DNA from: Datura wrightii
Taxonomy: Eukaryota > Streptophyta > Magnoliopsida > Solanales > Solanaceae
Length of the DNA stretch: 64,000 nucleotides
NCBI GenBank assembly: GCA_035772735.1
Contig: JASDFA010000010.1
Span: 135,287,001-135,351,000, forward strand
Direction of reading: 5' to 3'
The translations under genes were made by a program, and so were the position numbers. This document shows, in pieces, positions 23,957-34,174 of this stretch. The notes under the pieces were generated by a model that made no database searches, was not told where the DNA came from, and saw only the letters and a program-made list of their open reading frames with translations. Within the stretch, counting starts at the first letter, position 1. Each line of letters opens with the position of its first letter.

Positions 23957-24600
23957 TAGAGCCGTTTTGTAGGGAGGAATAGATATAGGTTGGGTATCAG
24001 GTAAGAGGTCAATGCAAAATCAATTTCCCTCTCAGGAGGGACACCTGGCAAATCATCGGGAAAGACCTCCCAATACTCACACACCACCAGAACTGACTGG
24101 ATAGTCGGGGTCTCAGACTCAACATCCTTAAACCTAACTAGATGATACATGTAGCCCTTAGAAATAATTTTCCTAGTCTTAAGATATGAAATAAACCAAC
24201 TGGTTGGTACAATTGAATTACCCGTCTACTCCAAAATTGACTCACCGTGAAATCGAAATTCCACCACACGGGTCCTACAATTAACCGAAGCATAACATGC
24301 AAACAACCAATACATGCCCAAAATGATGTTAAAGTCGGTCATAGATAACTCTACTAAGTCTACGGAGGTGACCTTATGCAATACTGTAATGGGGAAACTT
24401 CTATACACTCGCCTAGCTACAACTGAATCACTGACTGGAGTAGAGACTGAAAACGGTTTTGACAGGATTTTAGGGCTAACTCAAAAACTACTAGCAATAT
24501 AAGGGGTCAAAAAAGACAAAGTAGCTCCTGGATCTAACAAGGCATAAGCATCAATATGGAAGACTTGCAACATACCTGTGACCATATCTGGTGAAGGTTC
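23957..24600 (-). pseudogene. pol: Element C protease and spacer (degenerate)
   Basis: 24226-24408 (60 residues) has VDLVELSMTDFNIILGMYWLF, the distal half of the protease (the usual G-M-D-W is G-M-Y-W). 23956-24150 holds the spacer before RT. The active-site segment (about 24505-24535, an L-D-P-G-A-T-like sequence) is readable in a different frame. Stops make it non-functional. Confidence 0.75.
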
Positions 24601-25816
24601 CTGCTCCTGGCGGGGTACTAAAGAATAAAACCTATTTTGGCGCTGTCCGCTGCCTCCACTAGAAGATGCTCCTTGTGGGGCTGGACGTGCTGGAGCTGCT
24701 ACTGATCTGGTGGATTATACACGACCTCTATCACCATATTGATTGGCAAAAGGACACTCTCGGCGCATATGGCAGGACCTACAACACCCATAGCAAATAT
24801 TTAAGCCGAGCAAACACTCCACGACATGAATCTTGTCGCACTTTTCGAAGACTAGGGAGGTACGCTCCACCTATGAGCCCCTATAATCTCTCCACCCTAA
24901 AGCCCTAATTTTCTAATCATTCCTGGGCCTGTATGGAACACTCGCTGAAGATGGCACCGGGGCTAATGATCTCTGCTGAAACTGTCGGTGATTACTGCCG
25001 GACCTTTGATGTGAAAACCCATGGCTGTCAGTCCGAGCTCTCTTTTCCTTCCTTTCCCTCGCATGAGCCACCTCCATCTACTGAACGTACAACACTATAC
25101 GAGGAAAGTCCATATCCCGGTGAAGCATGGCAGTCCTGCAGTCCTTTTCTAAATATCCTGCCATACCATGAATGAATCGGCTCACCTGCACCCTTTGATC
25201 CATCACTAACTCTGGGGCGTACTTTGATAAGAGGGTGAACTCAAGTGAATACTCCAGCACTGACATCTTCCCTTTCTTAAGATTCACGAACTCGGCTGCT
25301 TTCAACTCCCTCATCTCCCGAGGGAAGAACCGATCGAGGAAGGCCGTGCGAAAATCCTCCCAACTGATAGGGCTTGCTCTCGCTGCTCTGCTGTCTTTCC
25401 ATTGTTTGTACCAAATATGAGCAACCTTCTTTAGCTGATAGGAGGACAAGTCAACACTCTCACCATTTATTATCCCCATGACAAGGGTGACCTTCAAGAT
25501 CCCTTTAATGAACTCGTGTGGATCCTTAATTGCATTCGACCCCGTGAACTCAGGAGTGGTTCATCCTCAAGAAATCTCTCACTCTAGCTGTTGTTGTATT
25601 CCCATTCTGAGGATAATGTGCCACTATTTGGTTATGAACCTGAGTAGTTATGGCCTGTGCCAGCATCTTAATCACTGCCCTAAACTCAGCGTGGGCAGCT
25701 GGCTCTAGTACATGCTCCTCATGAACGGGTGGGGATGGCTGATGCTCCTCACTGTTAGCACCCTCATGGTCATTTCCATTACCATTTCTTCTGGTGTTCA
25801 CTTGACGTGGAGGCAT
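24601..25816 (-). pseudogene. gag: Element C gag (broken)
   Basis: It starts at the ATG 25816-25814 (M-P-P-R-Q-V-N-T-R-R) with an Asn/Gly-rich N-terminus (88-residue frame 25550-25816). The capsid frame 25078-25497 (139 residues) has VTLVMGIINGESVDLSSYQL, AHIWYKQWKDSR, FLDRFFPREMRELKAAEFV and LEYSLEFTLLSKYAPE. A damaged zinc-knuckle region follows at about 24740-24870. The N-terminus differs fully from the M-S-D start of A and B, marking a separate family. Confidence 0.83.
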
Positions 25817-25974
25817 AATTCTGCAAACGCGAATAGCACGAAAAAGAAGGGTAAAGGACTTTCATTGCACGACATAGATCATGAAAGAAGGGAACATTTC
25901 TTAAATGCCTCGTAGCCTTTTTGTCATAAGTGTGGCGCGCTTCACACCCATGAAAAAGACTCTTCAAACCTATT

Positions 25975-25986
25975 GCTCTGATATAA
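25975..25986 (-). promoter_or_regulatory. Decayed primer-binding site, element C
   Basis: The minus strand reads TTATATCAGAGC next to the 5' LTR, against TGGTATCAGAGC in A, B and I. The bases nearest the LTR have changed, so tRNA-Met priming would be poor. Position and the TCAGAGC core identify it. The leader 25817-25974 has no other feature. Confidence 0.75.
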
Positions 25987-25990
25987 AGTT

Positions 25991-28258
25991 TGTCATGATC
26001 CAAACATAGACCCGGATCGTAACACGGGATAAGAAACCCTGAGAGGCCCCAAGTCGACCCATGGCATACGCACACATCTAATTCGTTCACATGAGCGGAA
26101 GACTTAGCATAAGGAAAATGAAATCATGACATAATAAAGGAGAAAGGTCAACACATGGTCGATACATGACGACTGAATACAACTTATAGTCTAAAAAGCC
26201 TCTAATCATGAAAGACGGGTTGATGGGACAATACCCCAACTAACACTACAATGCTGAAACTGAAAGAAAACCATAGAGTCTGAATATATGGCCCTTGGAA
26301 CATGAGGACTCACCAAATTAAGCAGATTGCAATCTCTGAAGAACTACTGAGGAGGGTGAGCCTGAGAGCCGGGTCCTATATCATGAAACAATACAACATA
26401 AAAAGTATGCGGTCAGTACGTGGAATGTACCGAGTATGTGAGGTGAGTAAAACAAGCGTTTAAAAATACATAAAAGCTCATAATTGATCATAAGAGGAGT
26501 ACATCATGCTCGTATCGTAAACATCATAAGATAACATAAGGCTCAAGGTTTTAAAATCATTCATAAACCGTTCATTATCATAATCATAAGAGAAACTTTA
26601 TCAAATCATAATTGAGCCACTAACATAAACATAAAAATGCAGAAAACATGTTGAACAATGGGAGGACTCGTCATAACCGACACCATCATAGTAGAGCCTT
26701 TCATGATGCCCCAACTATCTCACTCAAGTGGGCAGAGTCGCCCCTGGCTTGTCAGGCGAGGGACATGCATTATGTGATATCACGAAAGAGGGGATCATTA
26801 TCAATGTAATGTATCATTATAAACCCATGGTGGCACGTGGTTATGAGACACCAACGTAGTTCTTTGAATGCCGGGCTGCTCGTTGCTAGACACGACTCGC
26901 AAAAATATGCATATAGGCTCATACGTAAATCAATAACATCATGCATTAAGATTCATTGGGTAAAATATAACATTCTTCATTCATTGATCCCCATTAAAAA
27001 TATTATTAGCCATGAATCAAAGGCGCTTTAGTTGGCCAACATCATAAATCGATAAATCATGAAATTCATTTCATAAACCATAATCATTATTCATCATGTG
27101 GGCATTGCCCAATACATTACCATGCTTTAAAATACTCAATTCATTTGAAAACATGTTTATAAACATTGGGTAACTTGAAAACATGCTTTTCATCATCAAT
27201 AGTTCATAAATCCTGAAGCCCATGCATGTTTGAAATCATGAACATAACTCGTAATTCATTAAATCATGTTGGGCTTTTGAATAATTTCATATATCAAATC
27301 ATAAATCATGCTGGGTTTATAAATATGTTCAATTAGAGAGAAGATCATAAATCAATTCGTCATGGGTCATGCATAATTGGGGCTAAATTGAATAGAAATC
27401 GTAATCGATGATTTTATAATTAAAATAAATTGTAAAACCTGATCAAAATCCATAAATCATGATGAGATTCATAAATCATAAAGCCCATTTGCAAATCATA
27501 TAGGTTTAATAGGAATTGAATAGAAACCCCAATAGATTGTAGTAGATTTTCACAAACCAATAGGGAATGGGCATGGGCATGAACGGAAACACCTATTGAC
27601 AGCCATACATACCTAGAACAACTGATTCTCAATCTACCTTGAATGCCCAAGAAGGAATTGAAAGAATTTGAAGATAAAAGCCTTGAATCACCCTTTCTTC
27701 ACCCCTCTATTCTCTTGCATGCATGAATGAATACTTAAAATAAATTAACCCTCTAAAACCCACCTTTCAAAAGCTAAAACGACGTATTTTAGGCTTTAGG
27801 GAGTTTAGAAATTAGAAAATAACTATCAGGAGGTCTTAAGGACGACCTAACTACTCGTCATCGGGGGAAACAACTTGTCATGTTTCTCATTGAGTATAGT
27901 GCTTCACTGGATGTTGGGGGGCTAGTCACGGGAGACCTCACGACTCATTGTTGATGACCACGAGTCATGGTCTCCATTCGTGAAGTACACTGCCCCATCT
28001 CCCTAATATTCTCCTTCTTCCTGGCAACGACCCTTTCCATGAGTCGTGGTAGCTGACCACGAATCGTGGTCTTAACCATGAGACACTTTATCCTGAAACC
28101 TGAAGCCTCACACCTGACCCCCCCCCACGAGTCACATAACGACTCGTGGGCAGTCCTAACGTGCCTCCCAATGATTTGTTTTGTGCTATTTTTCCCAATT
28201 TAAGTAGTTTTCAACTTTTAACTTTCGGGTCTACTCTTAAGCATTTTTGGGTATTACA
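25991..28258 (-). repeat. LTR shared by element C and fragment K (2,268 bp)
   Basis: It runs from TGTCATGATCC to GTATTACA. On its left it has a primer site (it is the 5' LTR of C). On its right it has a polypurine tract and integrase gene end (it is also the 3' LTR of K). The U3 side, 27830-28150, has many CGACTCAT/CACGAGTC repeats and a C-run at about 28118-28127. Confidence 0.85.
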
Positions 28259-28501
28259 ATATCTCCCCTTTGAGAACATTCATCCTCGAATGTAGGAAAC
28301 AAGCAGGAAATAGAAACATGCAGTTATCACATTAAAATACTAATCATTTAAACTGAAACTTTACGGAATGACTACCTTTGATTCATGTCACATAGTTGAA
28401 CTGATTTCATGCTTCATATACACATCCATACACATAAAAGAAACTTGGACACATGAACTGAACACGAAAACTAAATAGAGTCATAGAGCACAACTGATAC
28501 C

Positions 28502-28965
28502 TCAAGTTGAAACTGAGCCGGTAGAGAATAAGTGTTGGTATTTAGCGTTCATATCTACTTCATCTTCCCACGTAGCCCCTTCAACATGCTGATTTCTCCA
28601 TAAGACTTTAAAAGAAGCTAGTTCTTTGTTCCTAAGCCTCCGAACTTGACGGTCCATTATTTCCATAGGAACTTCTTCATAAATGAGGCTGTCTCTTACA
28701 CCGACGTTGTCCACTGAACTACTAGAGCTGGATCTCCCAAAAATTTGTTCAAAAGCGATACATGAAACATGGGATGTAAAGAAGATAACTCTGAGGGCAA
28801 GTCCAACTCATACGCTACCTTAATAACTCTTCTCATAATTCGGTAGGGACCAACATAGCGGGGACTGAGTTTTCCTTTCTTCACAAACCGCATGACTCCC
28901 TTCATGGGGGATACCTTTAGAAATATCCAATCGTCTACCTCGAACTCCAGATCTCTTCTCCTCAT
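28502..28965 (-). pseudogene. pol: K integrase C-terminus and chromodomain
   Basis: 28696-28965 (89 residues) has RRRDLEFEVDDWIFLKVSPM and LSPRYVGPYRIMRR (the GPY module). 28502-28714 (70 residues) continues in another frame as the chromodomain with EIMDRQVRRLRNKELASFKV and VEGATWEDEVDM. One frameshift near 28710 separates them. Confidence 0.83.
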
Positions 28966-28974
28966 ATCAACATA

Positions 28975-29545
28975 TGATTTCTAATGACTCTGAGTGGTTT
29001 TTAACCGGCTCTTATCAACTGAACCTTTACCGTAGCCTCATGAACCGAATCAGGCCCTATCATAGCTGCCTCCCCAACTTCAAACCATCCGATGAGCAAT
29101 CTACACATCCTCCCATAAAGAGCCTCGAATGGTGCCATCTAGATGCTAGAGTGATAGTTGTTATTATAAGCAAATTCAATCAAGGGAAAGTGATCATCCC
29201 AGCTACCTTTAAAATCCATCACACATGCTCTCAACATGTCCTTGAGAGTTTGGATTATTCGTTCTGCCTGACCATCTGTTTGCGGATGAAAGGCTGTACT
29301 GAGCTTAACTTGAGTCCCAAGCCCCTTATGGAAAGACTGCCAGAACTGGGAGGTAAACTGAGTACCTCAGTCTGAAATAATGGACAAGGGCACCCCATGA
29401 AGTCGAACCAACTTCCGAATATACAATTGGGCATAATCATCCTCTGAATATGTGGTTTTCACTGGTAGGAAGTGTGCAGCCTTGGTCAACCTGTCTACCA
29501 CCACCCAAATGGAATAATATTGTTGGCGAGTACAAGGTAATCCTG
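28975..29545 (-). pseudogene. pol: K integrase core (truncated)
   Basis: The minus strand reads S-I-W-V-V-V-D-R-L-T-K, HGVPLSIISD (second catalytic Asp) and, in another frame, the F-H-P-Q-T-D-G-Q-A-E-like part with the third acidic residue and IEFAYNNNYH. The first catalytic Asp region is missing because the junction with element E falls at 29545/29546. The open frame listed to 29582 runs on into LTR sequence. Confidence 0.78.
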
Positions 29546-30904
29546 TCGGAGAGTGTTCATACCTTGCTAAGGGTAGAACCATAAAATAGGCATGATACTT
29601 GGACCTCGGGTCTACTCGGTGTTAAATACTGCTCCCAAAACATATATAGTTCTCATACTATAGTAGAGAGAACATACATGAAATTCATAGACTAGTTTAA
29701 ATCATAATAATCATAAGCACGCTTGAAATACGTGAACTAGCCATGTAATAAGACCCATGAATCAGCCATAATCATAAGAAAACATGAAAAGTCATCATAA
29801 ATTCTTGAAAATAATCCTCATAATTCAAATCGTGGTTTCATAGAGTAAACTTGGAGGAAGTCATGTATTATTGAATATAAATCATAAATTACGACTTGAG
29901 AGATTATTCATTATCATACTTAGATCATGAGATGTTCAAATTTCATAAAATACTTGAAGAAATCATAAACCCTATCATGGAAATCATATTTTATATCAAA
30001 TCATCTTTACCCATAAGGAAATCATGAAAAGATTTCAAACCCCAATCATAAAATCATGAATTTCGAAATATAGACTTTTGGGAAATTGGGTGATAATTCT
30101 TTGATTGAGGAAGGGACATGGGATTGAGAGGAAACCCTATTAAAGCACCCACATACCTGATTAATTGAGTCCCCAACTGAAAAGGATGAATCCCCACTTG
30201 ATTCTTGGAGAGTTGATGAAGAACCCTAGGAGAATCCTTGAGAGATTTTACAGAATTGATTTATAATTTTAGAGTGTTAGGAGAGTAATGGGTGATCTAG
30301 TGTGAATAATACCCTTAATACACTCTTTTCCATGCTTAAAACATAGGACCCTAGAACTTAGGAATTACGAAAATATCCTTAATGAAAAATTTGGAAATTT
30401 AACACCGCTAGTGACCACGACTCATACCACGAGTCGTACCACGAAATAACGACTCGTAGTCACCTCTCGTGGTCACCACTGTTCCTTCCTACAACACCTC
30501 TGAATCTTACCACAATTTGCATATCATGACTCCTGGTGTCCTACCCACGAGTCATACTGTCAGTTATGGCATCATCTTCCTTCACCTGTTACAACCTAAC
30601 CACGACCCCCATCACGACTCGTCGTTTCTGGCTACGGGTCGTACCATAATTTGTGACATCATAACCTGGAAACCACGAGAAATCTTATCATGACTCCTAA
30701 CCACGAGTTGTACCTACACCTCACGACTCATGGTGTGACTCATGGTCTGTACCCCAATTTCAGAACTCCACCACGACTAAGACCACGACCCATCACTTCC
30801 TATCATGACTCATACCACAAATCGTTCTGGTGATAAAATTCGGGTTTTTCTGCAAAACTCATTTCAAATTCCTGAGTTCGGTCTTAGGCATTTTCGGTAT
30901 TACA
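29546..30904 (-). repeat. Truncated 3' LTR of element E (1,359 bp)
   Basis: It aligns with 42690-44148. The left end starts abruptly at the 'cgg-gag-gt-ttcatacctt' block, directly after integrase sequence of K. The U3 side (30410-30840) carries about a dozen CACGAGTC/CGACTCGT repeats. It ends GTATTACA. Confidence 0.85.
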
Positions 30905-30920
30905 ATATCTCCCCTTTGGG
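30905..30920 (-). promoter_or_regulatory. Polypurine tract of element E
   Basis: The minus strand reads CCCAAAGGGGAGATAT at the LTR edge. Bases 30921-31150 are 3' untranslated sequence with no gene seen. Confidence 0.7.
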
Positions 30921-31159
30921 AACATTCATTCTCGAATGTAGGAAATCATACAGAAAAGATGAGAAATGCAATCATCATACCAAATACTGAACATTTAAAG
31001 TTGAAAACTGACAGAGTGACTGACTCCAAACTGAACTATATGGCTGAACTGAATTCGTGAATACACGTACGCACATTAACATGAAAGGAACTGGGGAACA
31101 TGAATTTAACATGAAACCAATTAGAGCGCTAGGGAGAAAATTGATACCTCAAGCTGAAA

Positions 31160-32137
31160 CTGAGCCGGGAGGGAATAGATGCGGGTATTTAGCCATCATA
31201 TCTGCTTTGGCTTCCCTCGTAGCTCCCTCAACATGTTAATTCCTGCACAAAACCTTCACTAAAGCTACTTTTTTGTTTCTTAGCTTTTGAACCTGATGAT
31301 CTAGTATTTCCACCGGAGACTCCTCATAGATAAGGCTGTCCTTCGCACCTACACTTCCCACCGGAACAACCAGAGTTGGATCACCTAAGCACTTCTTTAA
31401 GAGCGATAAATGGAAAATTGGATGAGCTGAAGCTAATTTTAAGGGCAACTCCAACTCATAGGCCACATTGCCAATACGTCTCACAATCCAGTATGGGCCA
31501 GCATAATGGGGGCTAAGTTTCCCTTTCTTCCAAACCTCATCACTCCTTCAAGAGAGATACCTTCAGAAACACCCAAATCATCAACTTCAAACTCAAGTTC
31601 TCTTCTTCTCACATCCGCATAGGACTTTTGGAAACTTTGAGCTATTTTCAACCTGTACCTTAAAAGTTGAACTTTCTCCGTGGCCTCATGGGATGAATCT
31701 GGTCCTATCATTGCAGCTTCACCGAATTCAAACCAACTGATAGGCAATCTACACCTCTGCCTATAAAGAGCCTGAAATGGAGCCATCTGGATATTGGAAT
31801 GATAGTTGTTGTTATATGCAAACTCAATGAGAGGGAAATGATCATCCCAACTATCCTTGAAATAAATCACACACGCTCTCAACATATCCTCAAGAGTCTG
31901 AATAGTCTGCTCCGCCTGATTATCTGTTTGCGAGTAAAATGTTGTGCTAAGCTTGACCTGAGTACCGAGTCCTTGATGAAATGATCTCCAAAACTGAGAG
32001 GTGAACTGAGTACCTCTATTTGATATAATGGACAAGGGCACTCCATGCAACTGCACCAACTCTCGAATGTACAATTTGGTATAATCCTTCACTGAATCAG
32101 TAGTTTTGACTGGTAAGAAATGAGCTGCCTTAGTCAA
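31160..32137 (-). pseudogene. pol: Element E integrase core, C-terminus, chromodomain
   Basis: 31481-32137 (218 residues) covers most of the core: AAHFLPVKTTDSVKDY, then IISNRGTQFTSQFW, where the second catalytic Asp has become Asn, then Q-T-D-N-Q-A-E-Q-T with the third acidic residue, IEFAYNNNYH and RRRELEFEVDDLGV. A frameshift near 31560 shifts into 31236-31484 (82 residues: IGNVAYELELPLKLAS, then EILDHQVQKLRNKKVA of the chromodomain). The enzyme would be dead from the Asp change alone. Confidence 0.85.
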
Positions 32138-32610
32138 CCTATCTACGACAACCCAAATGGAATCATACTATCGTCGAGTATGAGGCAACCCTGTAATGAA
32201 TTCCATATTGATTTCCTCCCACATCCAGGTAGGGATACTAATATCTTAGAGTACACCTCTAGGTCTTTAATGCTCAACCTTTACCTATTGACAATTCGGA
32301 CACTTAGCCACAAACTCTTCTATGTCCATCTTCATGCCATTCCACCAATAGACTTCCCGTAGGTCACGGTACATCTTGGTGGAATCTGGATGAATAGAAT
32401 ATCTGGAATCATGAGCCTCGTGCAACATCCGATCTCTCAAATCATCAATATCCAGCACACACAAACGACCCTGGCATCAAAGCCCACCATCTCCCCCTTT
32501 GGAGAAGACCTCTACCTTTTGATTCTGAACGACTTATTTCAAATTTTCCAAGATAGAATCCTCCTCTTGCTAGCTTTGACCTCTATCATTAACAATGATT
32601 TTGATCCATT
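32138..32610 (-). pseudogene. pol: Element E integrase zinc finger and linker (degenerate)
   Basis: No long open frame. The minus strand keeps the N-M-E-F-I-like start of the core (about 32195), the C-P-N-C-Q-like half of the HHCC finger (about 32285-32310) and the W-W-N-G-M-K-like stretch (about 32330-32360) in broken frames. Identification rests on colinearity with G (48626-48895). Confidence 0.7.
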
Positions 32611-33100
32611 CTAAACAATGACACCACCATCTGTTGAGTCAACAAGACAAACTCCTAATCGTGCAAGCCGATGCACATCTATCACCAACTTCTTCCTATC
32701 CCCATCTACATGGAACACACTTTCCATAGAAAGCCTGATAAGAGCATCTGCCACCACATTGGCCTTATACGGATGATAAAGGACACTCATATCATAATCT
32801 TTGAGTAACTCTAACCACCTCCTCCGACGTAGATTGAGATCCTTCTGGGTGAACACATATTATAGGATTTTGTGATTCGTAAACACATCTATATGGATCC
32901 TGTACAGATAGTATCTCCAAATTTTCAAGGCAACACTACCGCTGTCAACTCGAGGTCGTGAGTCGGATAGTTCGTTTCATTGACTTTCAACTGCCTGGAA
33001 GCATAGTCTATAACCTTACCGTGCTACATGAGTACACAACCAAGACCACTCCTCTAGGTGTCATAATACACCATAAACCCATCTGTACCCTCCGGTAGGG
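32611..33100 (-). pseudogene. pol: Element E RNase H (broken)
   Basis: 32611-32856 (81 residues) holds FTQKDLNLRRRRWLELLKDYD and NVVADALIRLSM, with the last catalytic Asp intact. The N-half (32857-33100), with readable T-N-H-K-like and E-L-x-A-V-like stretches, has several stops. Between them a few bases are missing near 32935. Confidence 0.78.
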
Positions 33101-33960
33101 TCAACGCTGGTGCTGAGGTGAGTCCAGTCTTAAAACTCTTGGAAGCTCTTCTCACAAGCCTCCAACCATTGAAACTTCACTTTCTTCTAGGTCAACTTAG
33201 TGAATAGTGCTGCAATAGATGAAAACCCCTCAACAAACCTCTAATAGTAACCAACTAAACCTAATAAACTCTTGATCTCCGAACTGGTCCAAGCCAATTC
33301 TTCACCGCTTCTATCTTTTGAGAGTCCACCTGTACACTCTCACTTGACACTACATGACCCAAAAATACCACTGAGTTCAATCAAAACTCACATTTACTGA
33401 ATTTAGCATACAACCAACGATCCTTCAAAATTTGTAGTACCACCCTCAAATGAGCGGCGTGCTCTTCCTTGCTCTGAGAGTATATGAGAATGTCATCGAT
33501 GAACATAATCATGAACATATCCAAGTACGGCTTGAACACCCTGTTCATCAAGTCCATAAAAGATGCAGGAGCATTCATTAGTCCAAAAGACATAACTACA
33601 AACTCATAGTGACCATACCGAGTCCTAAAGGTTGTCTTTGGGATGTCACTCTCTCTAACTCTGAGATGATGATACCCGGATCTGAGATCTACCTTCGAAA
33701 AGCAATTAGCGCCCTAAAGCTAGTCAAACAAATCATCAATCTTGGGGAGAGGATACCTGTTCTTAATGGTAACTTTGTTGAATTTCTGATAATCAATGCA
33801 CATCCGAAGGGAACCATCCTTCTTTTGGTCAAAAGAGAACTGGTGCACCCCACAGGGATTTTCTAGGTCTGATGAAACCCTTGTCTAAGAGATCCTTCAA
33901 CTGCTTCTTTAGCTCAGCTGGAGCCATTTTGTAAGGAGGAATAGATATAGGTTGCATTTT
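33101..33960 (-). pseudogene. pol: Element E RT (broken)
   Basis: 33381-33593 (70 residues) is the palm: MSFGLMNAPASFMDLMNRVF, then F-I-D-D-I-L-I-Y-S with both catalytic Asp, and AHLRVVLQILKDRWLYAKFS. Toward 33960 the fingers can be followed (S-G-Y-H, Y-Q-K-F-N-K for the usual Y-R-Q-L-N-K) with stops. Toward 33101 is the thumb. The catalytic box is intact though the gene is not. Confidence 0.82.
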
Positions 33961-34174
33961 CGAAAGAAGGTCAATATCGAAATCGATCTCCCGCTTCAGA
34001 GGAATTCCCGATAAATCATCCGAAACACTTCTGGATATTCTCATACCACAGGAACTGACTGGATAGTTGGGATCTCAGACATAGAATCCTTAAACCTAAC
34101 TAGATGGTACATGCTACCCTTATAGATCATCTTCCTGGCCTTGAGGTACGAAACGAAACGACCACAGGTACAAC
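33961..34174 (-). pseudogene. pol: Element E protease-RT spacer up to insertion of F
   Basis: 33829-34044 and 34041-34232 contain PPYKMAPAELKKQLKDLLDKGF, VSDDLSGIPLKREIDFD and MYHLVRFKDSMSEIPTIQSV, the conserved spacer between protease and RT. The second frame runs beyond 34174 into the LTR of F. The protease itself continues at 40139 on the far side of F. Confidence 0.8.
34170..34174. other. Target duplication of element F, left copy (ACAAC)
   Basis: ACAAC here and at 40134-40138 exactly flank element F. The repeat is the mark of integrase-made insertion into E. Confidence 0.92.

Larger units (their letters stand above)
8900..28258 (-). mobile_element. Gypsy chromovirus element C, split by element B
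   Basis: The element comprises a 3' LTR (8900-11109), an internal region (11110-13702 and 23542-25990) and a 5' LTR (25991-28258). Element B sits inside its RT gene at 13702/13703. The joined internal halves give the order gag, protease, RT, RNase H, integrase, chromodomain. No target duplication closes it: CCTTC precedes the left LTR, but the right LTR runs straight into another polypurine tract and pol fragment (K). The two LTRs differ at about 8-9% of sites over a 240-bp hand comparison, so the element is old or assembled by recombination. Confidence 0.85.
28259..29545 (-). mobile_element. Truncated 3' internal region K
   Basis: It begins with a polypurine tract (minus strand CTCAAAGGGGAGATAT, 28259-28274) against the LTR end at 28258, then 3' untranslated sequence to 28500 and integrase sequence to 29545. 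There it stops inside the integrase core and is fused to the middle of an LTR of element E. It is close in sequence to the equivalent part of C. Confidence 0.8.

Noticed and set aside
28110..28130. C homopolymer in the C/K LTR as a possible regulatory site
   Set aside because: A run of about ten C inside a decayed repeat field, absent from the partner LTR. Slippage is enough to explain it.
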